Made by a program: the position numbers and the translations under genes. The notes below the pieces were generated by a model. The model worked only from the letters and a program-made list of their open reading frames with translations. It was not told the DNA's origin and did no database searches. A stretch of DNA of 64,000 bases from an uncultured Chloroflexales bacterium (lineage in GTDB: Bacteria; Chloroflexota; Chloroflexia; Chloroflexales; Chloroflexaceae), in NCBI GenBank assembly GCA_937918935.1, contig CAKZSI010000074.1:1-64000 (forward strand). The letters are read 5' to 3'. Below are positions 17,666 to 26,928 of this stretch, in pieces. Every line of letters begins with the position of its first letter. The stretch's first letter is position 1.

Positions 17666-19144
17666 CTAAGCCGCGCCAATCAACTGCTCGGCGATAATCG
17701 CCGACGAGAGCACCCCGGGAATGCCCGCGCCGGGGTGAGTGCCCGCGCCTACGAAGTAGAGGTTCTCGAACTCCTCCGAACGGTTGTGGGGCCGGAACCA
17801 GGCCGACTGGGTCAGGATCGGCTCGAGCGAGAAGGCCGAGCCGAGGAAGGCGTTCTGCTGGCGGGCGAAGTGGCGCGGGTCAACCATCGTCTCAACCACG
17901 ATGTTCTTGCTCAGGCCGGGCATGTAGCGCTCCTCAAGGAAGCGCACAATCGCGTCGCGGTAGGGCCGCGCCGCGATCGACCAGTCAATACCCGCGCCCA
18001 GGTGCGGCACCGGCGAGAGTACGTAGAACGACTCGCCGCCTTCCGGGGCGAACGAAGGGTCGTTGAGCGACGGAATGTGCACATAGAGCGAGAAGTCATC
18101 GGCCAGGCGCTTGTGGTGGAAAATATCCTCCAGCAGGCCCTGGTAGCGTTCGCCGAACATGATGTTGTGGCGCAGCAGCGAGCCATCGTCGTAGCGACGG
18201 CGCGTGCCGATATAGATCACTACCAGCGACATGCTGTACTTCTTGCGTCGCAGGCGCCGGTCGGTGAAATGGCGCCGGTGTCTGGGCGATACCAGGTTGC
18301 TGTAGGTGTAGGCGACGTCGGCGTTGGAGACCACGGCGTCGGCGCGGCGCACGATGCCGTCGGCGAGGCGCACGCCGATCACCCGGCGTCCCTCGATGAC
18401 GATCTCGCGCACCGGGCTGTTCAGGTGCAGTGTGCCGCCCAACTCGGTAAAGAGCCGGGCCATCGCCTGCACGATCGCTCCCGTGCCGCCCACGGCGTAG
18501 TGGATGCCCCACTCCCGCTCCAGGTAGTGCACCATAGCGTAGATTGACGAAGCGTCGAAGGGATTTCCGCCGATGAACAGCGGGTGGAACGAGAAGCAGC
18601 GGCGCAGAAAATCGTCGTTGATGAAGCGCGACACGTAGCGGTAGGTGCTCAAGTAGGACTGGAGGCGCATCAGGTCGGGGGCCACCCGGAGCATGTCGCC
18701 GATGTTCAGGAAGGGCTTGTCGGCCAGTTCCAGAAAGCCCTTCTCGAAGATCGGCCGGGTGCTGGCCATAAAGCGGCGGTAGCCCTCGACGTCGGCGGGG
18801 TTGAAACGGGCGATCTCCTGTGCGATGGCCTCCTCGTCGCCCGAGTAGTCAAAGTGTTTGCCGTCTTTGTTGAAGAGGCGGTAATAGGGCTGGCAGGGCC
18901 GGAGTTCGAAGTAATCCTCGCGGCGGCGTCCGGCGACGCGCCACAGGTCGTCGAACATAAACGGTGCGGTGATAACGGTGGGGCCGGCGTCGAAGCGATA
19001 GCCGTTACGCTCGATGACGTAGGCTTTTCCGCCTGGTTGATCGGCTTTCTCGAAGATCTCGACGCGGTGGCCACGGGCGGCGAGGCGAATTGCCGCGCTG
19101 AGACCGCCAAAGCCTGCGCCGATGACGATGATGTGTTGCTGCAT
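17666..19144 (-). CDS. crtI: CrtI-family phytoene desaturase
   Basis: 492-aa FAD-dependent carotenoid desaturase. It begins with the dinucleotide fold [22 protein letters not shown], then [22 protein letters not shown], and ends with the family signature [19 protein letters not shown]. It introduces double bonds into phytoene or a related C40/C30 chain at the membrane. ATG 19144 has GGGAG upstream. Members of this family also include carotenoid ketolases and oxygenases, so the exact step is not fixed. A carotenoid enzyme fits a phototrophic Chloroflexales host. Confidence 0.92.
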   Translation of the reverse strand: MQQHIIVIGAGFGGLSAAIRLAARGHRVEIFEKADQPGGKAYVIERNGYRFDAGPTVITAPFMFDDLWRVAGRRREDYFELRPCQPYYRLFNKDGKHFDYSGDEEAIAQEIARFNPADVEGYRRFMASTRPIFEKGFLELADKPFLNIGDMLRVAPDLMRLQSYLSTYRYVSRFINDDFLRRCFSFHPLFIGGNPFDASSIYAMVHYLEREWGIHYAVGGTGAIVQAMARLFTELGGTLHLNSPVREIVIEGRRVIGVRLADGIVRRADAVVSNADVAYTYSNLVSPRHRRHFTDRRLRRKKYSMSLVVIYIGTRRRYDDGSLLRHNIMFGERYQGLLEDIFHHKRLADDFSLYVHIPSLNDPSFAPEGGESFYVLSPVPHLGAGIDWSIAARPYRDAIVRFLEERYMPGLSKNIVVETMVDPRHFARQQNAFLGSAFSLEPILTQSAWFRPHNRSEEFENLYFVGAGTHPGAGIPGVLSSAIIAEQLIGAA

Positions 19145-19200
19145 GGTTGCTCCCTGGAGACGAAACTCCTGCGGTGAACACGGCGGGTTGGAGGGGCGCC

Positions 19201-19219
19201 GAGAAACCTGATTTCCCTG
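19201..19219. repeat. Dispersed palindrome A, copy 4
   Basis: GAGAAACCTGATTTCCCTGT followed by the usual GCCCCTGCC tail. A degenerate copy in the crtI/rhodanese divergent region. Confidence 0.6.
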
Positions 19220-19392
19220 TGCCCCTGCCCGCCGGGCAACTGACCGGAGTATAGCCGCCCGGGTGGTTGGTGGAGAAGCAAGCCCGCTATCACGCGGAAA
19301 GCTCGCTTCTCCGCCTCTCCAGGCTCTTACCAAACCCTTACGAAACGCTCGCGTGCGCCTTACGTTCGCGCGCTATCATCCGTGCCGGAACG

Positions 19393-19422
19393 TTGATATT
19401 TGTACCATCCAACACAAACAAT
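19393..19422 (+). promoter_or_regulatory. Candidate rhodanese promoter
   Basis: TTGATA at 19393-19398 and AACAAT at 19417-19422, spacing 18, 19 bases before ATG 19441. Confidence 0.4.
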
Positions 19423-19440
19423 TGTGAGGAGCATTGCATT

Positions 19441-19800
19441 ATGCTGCGAAGTCTTTTCGGTGGTCGCGCCGCCGCCGACTCCATTGCGACGATCACTGTG
19501 CCGGAACTGAAACGCCGTCTTGATGCCGGCGAGCGCCTCTTCTTGCTCGACGTGCGCTCGGCCGATGAGTATGCCTACGACGGGCACATTGTCGGCGCGC
19601 ACCTGCTGCCACTGCCTATGCTCTCGCTGCGTCTCAACGAACTGCCCCGGGATACGCCGATCATCTGTATCTGCCGCTCCGGCAACCGCAGCGGCGTCGC
19701 CGCCGAGCAACTGGCCCGCCAGGGCTTCAGTGACGTGACCAACCTCACCGGGGGCATGGTGGCCTGGGCCCGCGCCGGCCTGCCGATGAAGCGTGGATAG
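19441..19800 (+). CDS. Single-domain rhodanese
   Basis: 119-aa rhodanese homology domain with FLLDVRSADEYAYDGHIVGA and the active-site loop CICRSGNRSG (C78 as the expected nucleophile). It moves sulfane sulfur onto a thiol acceptor in the cytoplasm. GAGGAG lies upstream of ATG 19441. It is monocistronic, divergent from crtI. The loop length (CRSGNR) is typical of GlpE/PspE-like sulfurtransferases rather than Cdc25-like phosphatases. Confidence 0.92.
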   Translation: MLRSLFGGRAAADSIATITVPELKRRLDAGERLFLLDVRSADEYAYDGHIVGAHLLPLPMLSLRLNELPRDTPIICICRSGNRSGVAAEQLARQGFSDVTNLTGGMVAWARAGLPMKRG

Positions 19801-20044
19801 TCCGTCTAAACTCTTCCCCCTGGCAGGGGTAACAACACGTTGTCTCGGCGGGGGCTGCGGGAGCCTGGCCCCTCTGAAAATCCCTGTGAGGGTACACGCC
19901 GGCGTCGAAATAACCACGTGCCAGCCGTGGGCGCCGCGCCGCGAACAGTCGCGACCGTCACGGCTATCTGGGCGCGCCACAGCGCGTGGGAGGCGCTGCG
20001 GATGGGCCGCTATCGATCACCCCGCGCCCTGCACCAGATGAGTA

Positions 20045-20050
20045 TATAAT
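20045..20050 (+). promoter_or_regulatory. -10 box six bases before the response-regulator ATG (leaderless)
   Basis: A perfect TATAAT ends at 20050 and ATG 20057 follows after six bases, about where transcription should begin. No ribosome site fits in between, so the mRNA is probably leaderless. No clear -35 is seen. Confidence 0.65.
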
Positions 20051-20056
20051 ACGCCC

Positions 20057-20749
20057 ATGAGTAACACGGGCGCGATCCTGGTCGTTGATGATGAGGCCAG
20101 TATTCGGACGATCGCCAGGGCCTACCTGGAGCAGGCCGGGTTTCGCGTGGTATGCGTGGATAATGGCGCCGATGCGCTGCGACTGGCCGAGGCCGATCCG
20201 CCGGATCTGGTCCTCCTTGATCTGAACCTGCCGGGTATGGACGGCATGGAGGTTGCCGCGCGTCTCCGCGAGCGCTCGGATGTCTTCATTCTGATGCTCA
20301 CGGCGCGCAGCGAAGAGGCCGACCGGGTGGCCGGCCTGCGGATTGGCGCCGATGATTACCTCACCAAGCCCTTCAGTCCCCGCGAGCTGGTGGCCCGCGT
20401 CGAGGCCATCCTGCGGCGGCGCCGCAGCTTCCCGTCCCGCGACAACCGCCTGCGCTTCCGCCACCTGACGATCGACCCCGACGCCCGCGAGGCCCAGGCC
20501 AGCGGCCAGACGCTCGAGTTGAGCCCCACCGAGTTCGATGTGCTGCTGGCGTTGGCGCGCCATCCCAACCGTGCCCTCAGCCGCGAGCAGTTGATCGATC
20601 TGGTCTGGGGAGCCGATTTCTACGGCACCGATCGGGTGGTTGATGTGTACGTCGGCCAGGTGCGGCGCAAGCTGGAGGCCGCTACCGGCGCGACGCTGAT
20701 TGTCACCGTGCGCGGCGTCGGCTATCGCTTCGTGGACGAGCGGCTATGA
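20057..20749 (+). CDS. OmpR-family response regulator (second copy)
   Basis: 230-aa regulator with an acidic pair at D11/D12, phospho-acceptor D55 (LLDLNLPG) and K104 (LTKPFSPRE), then a winged-helix domain (LSPTEFDVLLAL, DVYVGQVRRKLEAA). It is strongly like the regulator at 751, sharing long runs such as GADDYLTKPFSPRELVARV, so the two systems arose by duplication. It overlaps the kinase gene by four bases. It probably starts translation on a leaderless mRNA. Confidence 0.95.
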   Translation: MSNTGAILVVDDEASIRTIARAYLEQAGFRVVCVDNGADALRLAEADPPDLVLLDLNLPGMDGMEVAARLRERSDVFILMLTARSEEADRVAGLRIGADDYLTKPFSPRELVARVEAILRRRRSFPSRDNRLRFRHLTIDPDAREAQASGQTLELSPTEFDVLLALARHPNRALSREQLIDLVWGADFYGTDRVVDVYVGQVRRKLEAATGATLIVTVRGVGYRFVDERL

Positions 20750-21852
20750 GGGCGCTCTCGCAACTGCGCTGGCAGCTCATCGCTGCCCAGATGCTGGTGG
20801 TGTTGGTGGGGGTCGTGGTGCTGGCCGTCGCCGCCGATCGCATGGGAAGTGAGATCTTCGCCGCCGATCTACGCGCACGGCTCCAGGGCATCGCGATGAC
20901 TGAGCGCGCTGCGGTCGAAGCGGCCTTGCTCGCCAGCTTTCGCAAGGCCACCGGCCAGGCCCTCCTGGCTGCCGGCGCAGCCGCGGCGGTGGTGGGGTTG
21001 ACGACCAGTGTGCTGCTGCTGCGCCAGATCCTCCGCCCGTTGAACGAGATTGCCCGCAGCAGCCAGCGCATCGCCGAGGGCCGCTACGACGAGCGCGTGG
21101 CCGTGCCCGCCAGCGACGAACTGGCGATTGTCGCCACCAGCTTCAACCAGATGGCCGAAAGCCTGGAGCGGGTGGAGCAGCAGCGTGTGGCCCTGATCGG
21201 CAACGTCGCCCACGAACTCCGTACACCCCTCACCGGCATCGAAGGCTACCTGGAGGGCCTGATTGATGGCGTCTTCGTGCCTGAACCTTCCGTCTTCGGT
21301 GACATGCAGCACGAGGTGCGCCGCATGCGCCGTCTGATTGACGACCTCCAGACCCTCTCCCACGTCGAGGCCGGCCAGGTGAGCCTGCATCTGGCCGAGG
21401 TGGACCTGGTGGAGCTGGCCCGGCGCGTGGTCAACCAGTTACGCCCACAGACCATCACCAACTGCCTCGAACTGACGGTGCTCCCCGAAACCCCCTCGCT
21501 GATTGTCCGCGCCGATCCTGATCGCCTGGCGCAGATCCTGCTCAACCTGGTGGGCAACGCCATTCGCTACACTCCCGAAGGCGGCTGCATCACCGTGCGT
21601 CTGGGCGTGGATGGCGCCATGGCCCGCGCCGAGGTGATCGACACCGGCATCGGCATCCCCCCCGAAGAACTGCCCTACATCTTCGAGCGCTTCTACCGCG
21701 TCGATCGCTCGCGTTCGCGCGCCAGCGGCGGCAGCGGCATCGGGCTGACCATCGCGCGGCACCTGGCCTGGGCCATGGGCGGCGAGTTGACGGCCGAGAG
21801 CGCCGGTCCGGGTAAGGGCAGCACCTTCACCCTGACCCTGCCCCTGCGGTAA
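20746..21852 (+). CDS. Membrane sensor histidine kinase (second copy)
   Basis: 368-aa kinase with two membrane segments (about 12-30 and 72-94), a short extracytoplasmic loop, HAMP (about 94-146), HisKA with H157 (NVAHELRTPLTG) and HATPase_c with NLVGNAIRYTPEGG, DTGIGIP, FERFYRVDRSR and GSGIGLTIARH. It is the partner of the overlapping response regulator. The short sensor loop matches the first kinase. The two SPFH genes follow after 133 bases and may be targets. Confidence 0.95.
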   Translation: MRALSQLRWQLIAAQMLVVLVGVVVLAVAADRMGSEIFAADLRARLQGIAMTERAAVEAALLASFRKATGQALLAAGAAAAVVGLTTSVLLLRQILRPLNEIARSSQRIAEGRYDERVAVPASDELAIVATSFNQMAESLERVEQQRVALIGNVAHELRTPLTGIEGYLEGLIDGVFVPEPSVFGDMQHEVRRMRRLIDDLQTLSHVEAGQVSLHLAEVDLVELARRVVNQLRPQTITNCLELTVLPETPSLIVRADPDRLAQILLNLVGNAIRYTPEGGCITVRLGVDGAMARAEVIDTGIGIPPEELPYIFERFYRVDRSRSRASGGSGIGLTIARHLAWAMGGELTAESAGPGKGSTFTLTLPLR

Positions 21853-21985
21853 TATTGGGGGTGTCCGGGCGGGTGCAGCCCTCCCAGAAACGCCTCGTTG
21901 CAACAATCTGGTACGCCTGACGTTCTATTATTGCGACAAGAACCTGTCGGCCATTGTCACCCCTCTGAAAGGAGCCACAGAGCCA

Positions 21986-22984
21986 ATGTCCGCAACCATC
22001 CTCCTGGGCATCTTCGCTGGCTTGCTTGCCTGGTTCGTCGTCCGCTATCTTCTCTTCGGCTTCTACACGGTGGATCAGAACGAGCGCGCGGTCAAGACAG
22101 TCTTCGGCCGCGCCGAGCGTCTCCCGCTCTCGGCCAATACGGAGGACCCCTTCACCGAATACCTCCGCCCCGAGGAGCGCGATCGCTACCGCTACCCGCA
22201 GGTGCGCGTCATTCAGCCCGGGGTGTACTTCAAGTGGCCCTGGGAGAAAATCCACAAGGTTTCCATCGCCACCCAGACCGTCAACATGGCCCTGGATCTG
22301 GAAGATCCCCGCGCCAACCACAACGGCACCGTGCTGGAGGCGGTCACCAAGGATCAACTCAACGTCGGGCTGAAAGGGCAGATCCGTTATCGGATCTCCG
22401 AGCGCCACCTCTACGCCTACCTGTTCGGGGTGAAGAACCCGGTGGTGCACGTGATGGGCTACTTTGTCTCCATCCTCCGCGAGCGCATCGCCAGCTTCGA
22501 GGCGCCCCCCGACCCTGCCGGCAACGTGGCGGCCTCGCAGCCGGCCGACGCCAGCGCCGTGACCGGCGTCTCAATCAACGACCTGCGCAAGAACCTGCGC
22601 GACCTGAACGATTTGATGGACCGCGAGTGTCTCTCCGCACCCGCCCGTTATGGTGTGATCCTCGAAGCCTCGCTGATCACCGAGATTGACGCCCCGCCCG
22701 AGGTCGAATCGGCGATGGCGGCGATCAACACGGCCCACAACCAGGTCTCGTCGGACGTCAGCCTGGCCCAGGCTGCCGCCGACCAGAAGATCGTGCAATC
22801 GAAGCGCGCCGTGGAGATCGAGACGCTGAAGGCCCAGGCCGAGGTCGAGCCGCTGCTGGCCCTGGCCGAGCAGTTGCACGCCCTGCGGGCCAGGGGTCCG
22901 AACGCCATCGCCGCCTACCTGCGAAATGTGCGCCTGGGCCTCTTCCGCCAGGCCGAGCGCGTGATTATGGAGGTGGAACGATGA
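21986..22984 (+). CDS. SPFH/Band 7 membrane protein A
   Basis: 332-aa protein with one N-terminal helix (about 4-26), then a Band 7 domain (YTVDQNERAVKTVFGRAERL, VIQPGVYFKWPWEKIHKVSI) and a C-terminal Ala/Glu/Gln-rich coiled coil (about 240-300). A low-complexity insert (about 172-195) interrupts the Band 7 domain. SPFH proteins form large membrane scaffolds around proteases, flotillin rafts or channels. AAGGAG is placed well before ATG 21986. Its ATGA overlap with a second SPFH gene recalls hflK/hflC, but the sequences are not close enough to name them. Confidence 0.85.
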   Translation: MSATILLGIFAGLLAWFVVRYLLFGFYTVDQNERAVKTVFGRAERLPLSANTEDPFTEYLRPEERDRYRYPQVRVIQPGVYFKWPWEKIHKVSIATQTVNMALDLEDPRANHNGTVLEAVTKDQLNVGLKGQIRYRISERHLYAYLFGVKNPVVHVMGYFVSILRERIASFEAPPDPAGNVAASQPADASAVTGVSINDLRKNLRDLNDLMDRECLSAPARYGVILEASLITEIDAPPEVESAMAAINTAHNQVSSDVSLAQAAADQKIVQSKRAVEIETLKAQAEVEPLLALAEQLHALRARGPNAIAAYLRNVRLGLFRQAERVIMEVER

Positions 22985-23919
22985 TCAGCTTTATGGTGTT
23001 TGTCACTACTGCGATAATGACCTTCATTTTCGCGCCGGTCGTGATCGGGGTGACGCTTGGCCTGGCCCGGCTGTTTGGCCTGTATACGATCGTGCAGGAG
23101 GGCACCTGCCACGTCTATGTGCTCTTCGGCAACGTGCTGGGTGTGATCAGCGAGCCGGGGCTCCACTTTCTGCCCGAGCGCCTCGGGGCCTCCGCCTTTG
23201 TCGTGCGGCTGCTGGGCGAGCGCAAGGTGCTGGATATGCGTCTTAACCAGCGCTACCTGCGCAGCCAGCCGGTGAACTCCGAGGAAGGTGCGCCGATGGG
23301 CATTGGCGTGTGGTACGAGATGGCGATCAGTGACCCGGTCGCCTACCTGTTCCGCAATACTGATCCCGAAGGCTCGCTGGCTGCTAATGTGAGCAACGCC
23401 GTGGTGCGCACCCTCAGCAACATGCCCCTGGCCGAAATGCTCGAGAATCGCCACGCCATGAGCCAGACCGTGCGGGCCGAGGTATCGCCGAAGTCGATGG
23501 AGTGGGGCTACCGGCTCGGGTCGGTGTACGTGCGCAAGGTCCACTTCCGCGACGCGGGCATGATCCGCCAGATCGAAGCCAAGGTGGTCAACCGCCTGCG
23601 TCAGGTGACCTCGGCCATCTTGCAGGACGGCGCGAACCAGGTGAGCATCATCACCAGCACTGCCGAACGCCAGGCGGCGATCGCCTTCGCTCAGGCCCAG
23701 GCCATCCGCCCGCAGATCCTCGGCAAGGCGCTCAATGCCATCAATACCGACCGGGAGGTGGCCGAGGCCCTCTTTAGCATTCTGGAGACGCAAAATCTGA
23801 TCGAGGGCGGAGCGAAGGTGAACCTCATCCCCCGGCTCAACGAACCGTCACTCCTGCCTGATCTTCTCGCCGCCGCGCCGCCCACCAACCACGGCGCCAC
23901 GTCGCGGCCAGCCGGGTGA
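22981..23919 (+). CDS. SPFH/Band 7 membrane protein B
   Basis: 312-aa partner of the preceding protein. An N-terminal helix (about 3-30) is followed by a Band 7 domain (YTIVQEGTCHVYVLFGNVLG, SEPGLHFLPERLG) and a helical region with RQAAIAFAQAQAIRPQILG. The two SPFH subunits probably co-assemble in the membrane, as HflK and HflC do. No protease or NfeD partner is adjacent, which leaves the role open. A long terminator hairpin follows. Confidence 0.85.
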   Translation: MISFMVFVTTAIMTFIFAPVVIGVTLGLARLFGLYTIVQEGTCHVYVLFGNVLGVISEPGLHFLPERLGASAFVVRLLGERKVLDMRLNQRYLRSQPVNSEEGAPMGIGVWYEMAISDPVAYLFRNTDPEGSLAANVSNAVVRTLSNMPLAEMLENRHAMSQTVRAEVSPKSMEWGYRLGSVYVRKVHFRDAGMIRQIEAKVVNRLRQVTSAILQDGANQVSIITSTAERQAAIAFAQAQAIRPQILGKALNAINTDREVAEALFSILETQNLIEGGAKVNLIPRLNEPSLLPDLLAAAPPTNHGATSRPAG

Positions 23920-23948
23920 GGGTGCAGGTCTCAGCACCATAGGACGCG

Positions 23949-23988
23949 CAAGCGGGGTCAGGGTAAGCAGCACCCCTGACCCCGCTTG
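23949..23988 (+). terminator. Terminator after SPFH operon
   Basis: CAAGCGGGGTCAGGG pairs with CCCTGACCCCGCTTG around a short loop, with one bulged C. It lies 29 bases after the SPFH-B stop and is followed by TGTTGCTGTCTTGTC. Confidence 0.75.
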
Positions 23989-24077
23989 TGTTGCTGTCTT
24001 GTCACAGGGGGTGGGTGTCTCTCTACGTCAGGCGGATCCGTCTGGATGTACAATAATCCGCTGAATATAAATGGGAG

Positions 24078-24108
24078 GAGTGCAGGGAAACCTGGTTTCC
24101 CTACACTC
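24078..24108. repeat. Dispersed palindrome A, copy 5, with covarying arms
   Basis: GAGTGCAGGGAAAC-CTG-GTTTCCCTACACTC: 13 of 14 arm positions pair. The outer GAGTG/CACTC differs from other copies yet still pairs. Confidence 0.8.
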
Positions 24109-24207
24109 TCCACCGGGTGAAAAATGCTGTTGCACAACCCCAAGGGTTGCGCGCAGCTTTGATCCTGGATGCGCGGCTATGCCGCGCACGAGGAGAGGAG
24201 GTCGCAT

Positions 24208-25467
24208 ATGGTTCCGGCAAAGAAGCGCGTATGGACGTTCGCCGCGCTGGTCGCGGCGATCATCGCCTTACTGGTCGCGGGGCCGGCGTTCGCGGCGGAG
24301 TTTGGCTCAGGCGATACCTACCGCCTGCCGGCCGGCCAGGTGATCGAAGACGACCTGACCGTGATGGCGCAGGAGATCTACATTGATGGCACAGTGGACG
24401 GCGACCTTGTGGCCATGGGCGCCTATGTCGAGATCAACGGCGTGGTCACCGGTGACGTGCTGGCCGCCGCGGCGGAGGTGCGAATCAACGGCGTGGTTGA
24501 GGACGACGTGCGCGCGGCGGGCGCGGGGGTGATCGTCACCGGCAGGATCGGTGACCACCTCTTCGCGGCTGCCGGCGGTGGCGAAGGGGCCTTCAGCCCC
24601 ATGCAGGTCAGTGGGCGCAGCGTGGTTCAGGGTGTGCGTATCGAGCGCAGCGCCACGGTGGGTGGCTCGGCCTACCTCTTTGGCGGCGAGGCGTTGATTG
24701 ACGGCGCGATCGCCAATGACCTGCAAGCCGGGGCCGGCACGGTGGTCCTCAACGGCCAGGTGGGCCGCGACGCCACTCTGGACGTCGGCAAAGTCACCAT
24801 TGGCGATACCGCGCGGGTCGGGGGTGTGCTGAGCTATACCGCGCCCGAAGCGGCAAGTGTGCCGCCGGGTGTGGCGGGCGATGTGCGCTTCGAGCAGCGC
24901 GAGCAACCGCAGACTACGACGCCCGCACCGGCCTTCCGGCCCGGGCAGATCCTGCGACCGTTGCTGATGCTGGCCGGGTTCGCCCTGCTGGGCTGGCTGT
25001 TGCTGCGCTTCACGCCCGGGGCGCTGCGGCGCCCGGCGCGGGCCCTGGCGCTACGACCCGGGCAGGCGGCGCTCTATGGCATCGCCGCACTGGCGCTGCT
25101 CTTCGCCATTCCCCTGCTCTCGGTCCTGATCTTCCTGGCCATCCTGCTGTTCTGGGGCTGGTTCCCGGCACTTATGTTCGCCCTGCTGCTCACGGCCGCC
25201 CTGGCGCTCGCCTGGACGCTCAGCCCGCTCATTACCGGCCTGTGGGCCGGGCAGGCGCTGCTGCGAGCTACCGGGCGTGAGGCCAGCGATTTCCTCGCCC
25301 TGTGCCTCGGTGTGCTACTGATCGTCTTGCTCAGCCTGATCCCCTGGGTGGGCTGGCTGGTGGGGCTGGCGAGCCTGGTCTTCGCCCTCGGCGCGCTGAT
25401 CCTGGCGCGGCGCGGCGCCTTCGACGTGCCGGTGACGACGGCGACCCCGGCCCCGACGCCGGTGTAG
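24208..25467 (+). CDS. Bactofilin-like (polymer-forming) membrane protein
   Basis: 419-aa protein with a signal peptide or anchor (about 8-30, ends AFAAEF), then a right-handed beta-helix-like region (about 45-215) with repeated short rungs such as IDGTVDGDLVAMGA, INGVVTGDVLAAAA and INGVVEDDVRAAGA, as in bactofilins, and four or five C-terminal helices (about 250-410). The exported rung domain coupled to a polytopic domain is common in Chloroflexi but its function is unknown. ATG 24208 has GGAGAGGAGG upstream. The tail VPVTTATPAPTPV is low-complexity. Confidence 0.8.
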   Translation: MVPAKKRVWTFAALVAAIIALLVAGPAFAAEFGSGDTYRLPAGQVIEDDLTVMAQEIYIDGTVDGDLVAMGAYVEINGVVTGDVLAAAAEVRINGVVEDDVRAAGAGVIVTGRIGDHLFAAAGGGEGAFSPMQVSGRSVVQGVRIERSATVGGSAYLFGGEALIDGAIANDLQAGAGTVVLNGQVGRDATLDVGKVTIGDTARVGGVLSYTAPEAASVPPGVAGDVRFEQREQPQTTTPAPAFRPGQILRPLLMLAGFALLGWLLLRFTPGALRRPARALALRPGQAALYGIAALALLFAIPLLSVLIFLAILLFWGWFPALMFALLLTAALALAWTLSPLITGLWAGQALLRATGREASDFLALCLGVLLIVLLSLIPWVGWLVGLASLVFALGALILARRGAFDVPVTTATPAPTPV

Positions 25468-25510
25468 GCGGATGGCGGGGTATGCAGCGGGCCGGACGGG
25501 GGTCCGTTCC

Positions 25511-25553
25511 TTACCCTCCCCCGGCTCGCTGCGCTCGGCGCGGGAGGGTGAGG
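25511..25553. terminator. Inverted repeat between convergent genes
   Basis: TTACCCTCCC...GGGAGGGTGAGG with an inner GGCTCGCTGCGCTCGGC part. It can serve both the bactofilin-like gene and the mutase gene. Confidence 0.55.
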
Positions 25554-25557
25554 ACAA

Positions 25558-26928
25558 TCACCCATCGCCGCGGATGATCGCCAGCACTTCATCGCGGCGG
25601 GCGGCCATCTCCTCGGGCGAGGCGATCGACTCCAGGTTGAGGCGGATCAGCGGCTCGGTGTTCGAACCGCGCACGTTGAAGTGCCAGGTGGCGTAGCTCA
25701 CCGAGACGCCGTCGAGGCGCTCGATTTCGCCATCGGCGTAGCGGGCGGCGAGTTCGTCGAGTTTGGCGGGCACGTCGCGCACCTTCGAGTTGATCTCCCC
25801 GGAGATGAAATACTTCGCCTCCAGATCGGCCAGCAGCGCGCTCATCCTGACGCCGCGTTTCGCCAGCAGTTCCATCAACAGCAGCGACGGAATGATGCCC
25901 GAGTCGGCGTAGAAGAAGTCGCGGAAGTAGTAATGGCCGGTGACCTCGCCAGCAAACACCGCGTCTTCATTGGCCATGCGCCGCTTGATGAAGGCATGGC
26001 CGACCCGTTCCATAAGCGGAATGCCGCCGCTGGCGCGGATCAGGTCAGGCACGGCCCAGGAGGCGCGCACATCGTAGATCACTTTGGCCCCGGGGGCCTT
26101 CTCCAGCATATACTGCCCCAGGATCGCCGTCAGGAAGTCGCCGGAGATGAAGCGCCCCCGATCATCAACGGCGAAGAAGCGGTCGCCATCGCCGTCGAAA
26201 AGAAAGCCGATGTCGAAACCTTCGGCGGGCACGCGCGCCTGCAACTCGGCGCGGTTCTCGGGTTGCAGGGGATCGAGGCCGTGGTTGGGCAGCGTGCCGT
26301 CTGGTTCCAGGTACATGCCGGTAAAGGTGATCGGCAGGCGGCGGTAGATCTCCTGGAGGATGGGGCCGACCATACCGTTGCCGGTATCGGCGATGACCCG
26401 CAGGGGGCGCCCCAGGGCGCCGCCGTTTTCCAGCGCCCCCATGTCAATCAGCGAGAGCGCTCTGGTGATAAACTCTTCCTGAAAGTCGTAACGCCTGATG
26501 GCGCCCTTGCGCATGGGTTGGGGAAAGGCCTCGCTCTCAACGAGCCGGCGCAGGTCCTGGATACCCTCGTCGCCGCTGAGCAGGTAGGGCATCTGGCGCA
26601 CCATTTTGAATCCGCTATACTCTTTGGGGTTGTGCGAGGCGGTCACCATCATGCCGGGGAGACCGAGGGTGGCGCAGGAGAAGTAGTACTGGTCGGTGCT
26701 GACCATCCCGATGTCGGCCACGTCGGCGCCCTGGTCGGTAATGCCGCGAGTGACCGCCTCGAACATCGCCGGGCCGGAGGTGCGCATATCGCGCCCGACG
26801 ATGACCGTCTCGGCGCCGAGGAAGGTCACAAAGGCCCGCCCGATAAGATAGCCGATCGTTTCGTTCAAATCAGTGGGGTAGATCCCGCGAATATCGTAGG
26901 CTTTGAAGATCCCTGGATTGACCTGCAC
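25558..26928 (-). CDS. Phosphomannomutase/phosphoglucomutase
   Basis: 456-aa alpha-D-phosphohexomutase with all four domains: FKAYDIRGIYP, the phosphoserine loop MVTASHNPKEYSG, metal loop FLFDGDGDRFFAVDD, sugar loop GEVTGHYYF and the C-terminal phosphate loop VRGSNTEPLIRL. It interconverts hexose 1- and 6-phosphates for nucleotide-sugar supply. GHYYF in the sugar loop favours the PMM/PGM (AlgC/ManB) group over PNGM. Probably supports exopolysaccharide synthesis. Stands alone. Confidence 0.93.
   Translation of the reverse strand: MQVNPGIFKAYDIRGIYPTDLNETIGYLIGRAFVTFLGAETVIVGRDMRTSGPAMFEAVTRGITDQGADVADIGMVSTDQYYFSCATLGLPGMMVTASHNPKEYSGFKMVRQMPYLLSGDEGIQDLRRLVESEAFPQPMRKGAIRRYDFQEEFITRALSLIDMGALENGGALGRPLRVIADTGNGMVGPILQEIYRRLPITFTGMYLEPDGTLPNHGLDPLQPENRAELQARVPAEGFDIGFLFDGDGDRFFAVDDRGRFISGDFLTAILGQYMLEKAPGAKVIYDVRASWAVPDLIRASGGIPLMERVGHAFIKRRMANEDAVFAGEVTGHYYFRDFFYADSGIIPSLLLMELLAKRGVRMSALLADLEAKYFISGEINSKVRDVPAKLDELAARYADGEIERLDGVSVSYATWHFNVRGSNTEPLIRLNLESIASPEEMAARRDEVLAIIRGDG

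Noticed and set aside
21986-23919. Naming the SPFH pair hflK and hflC
   Set aside because: The tandem layout fits, but the sequences have only general Band 7 features, and there is no ftsH or NfeD link here.
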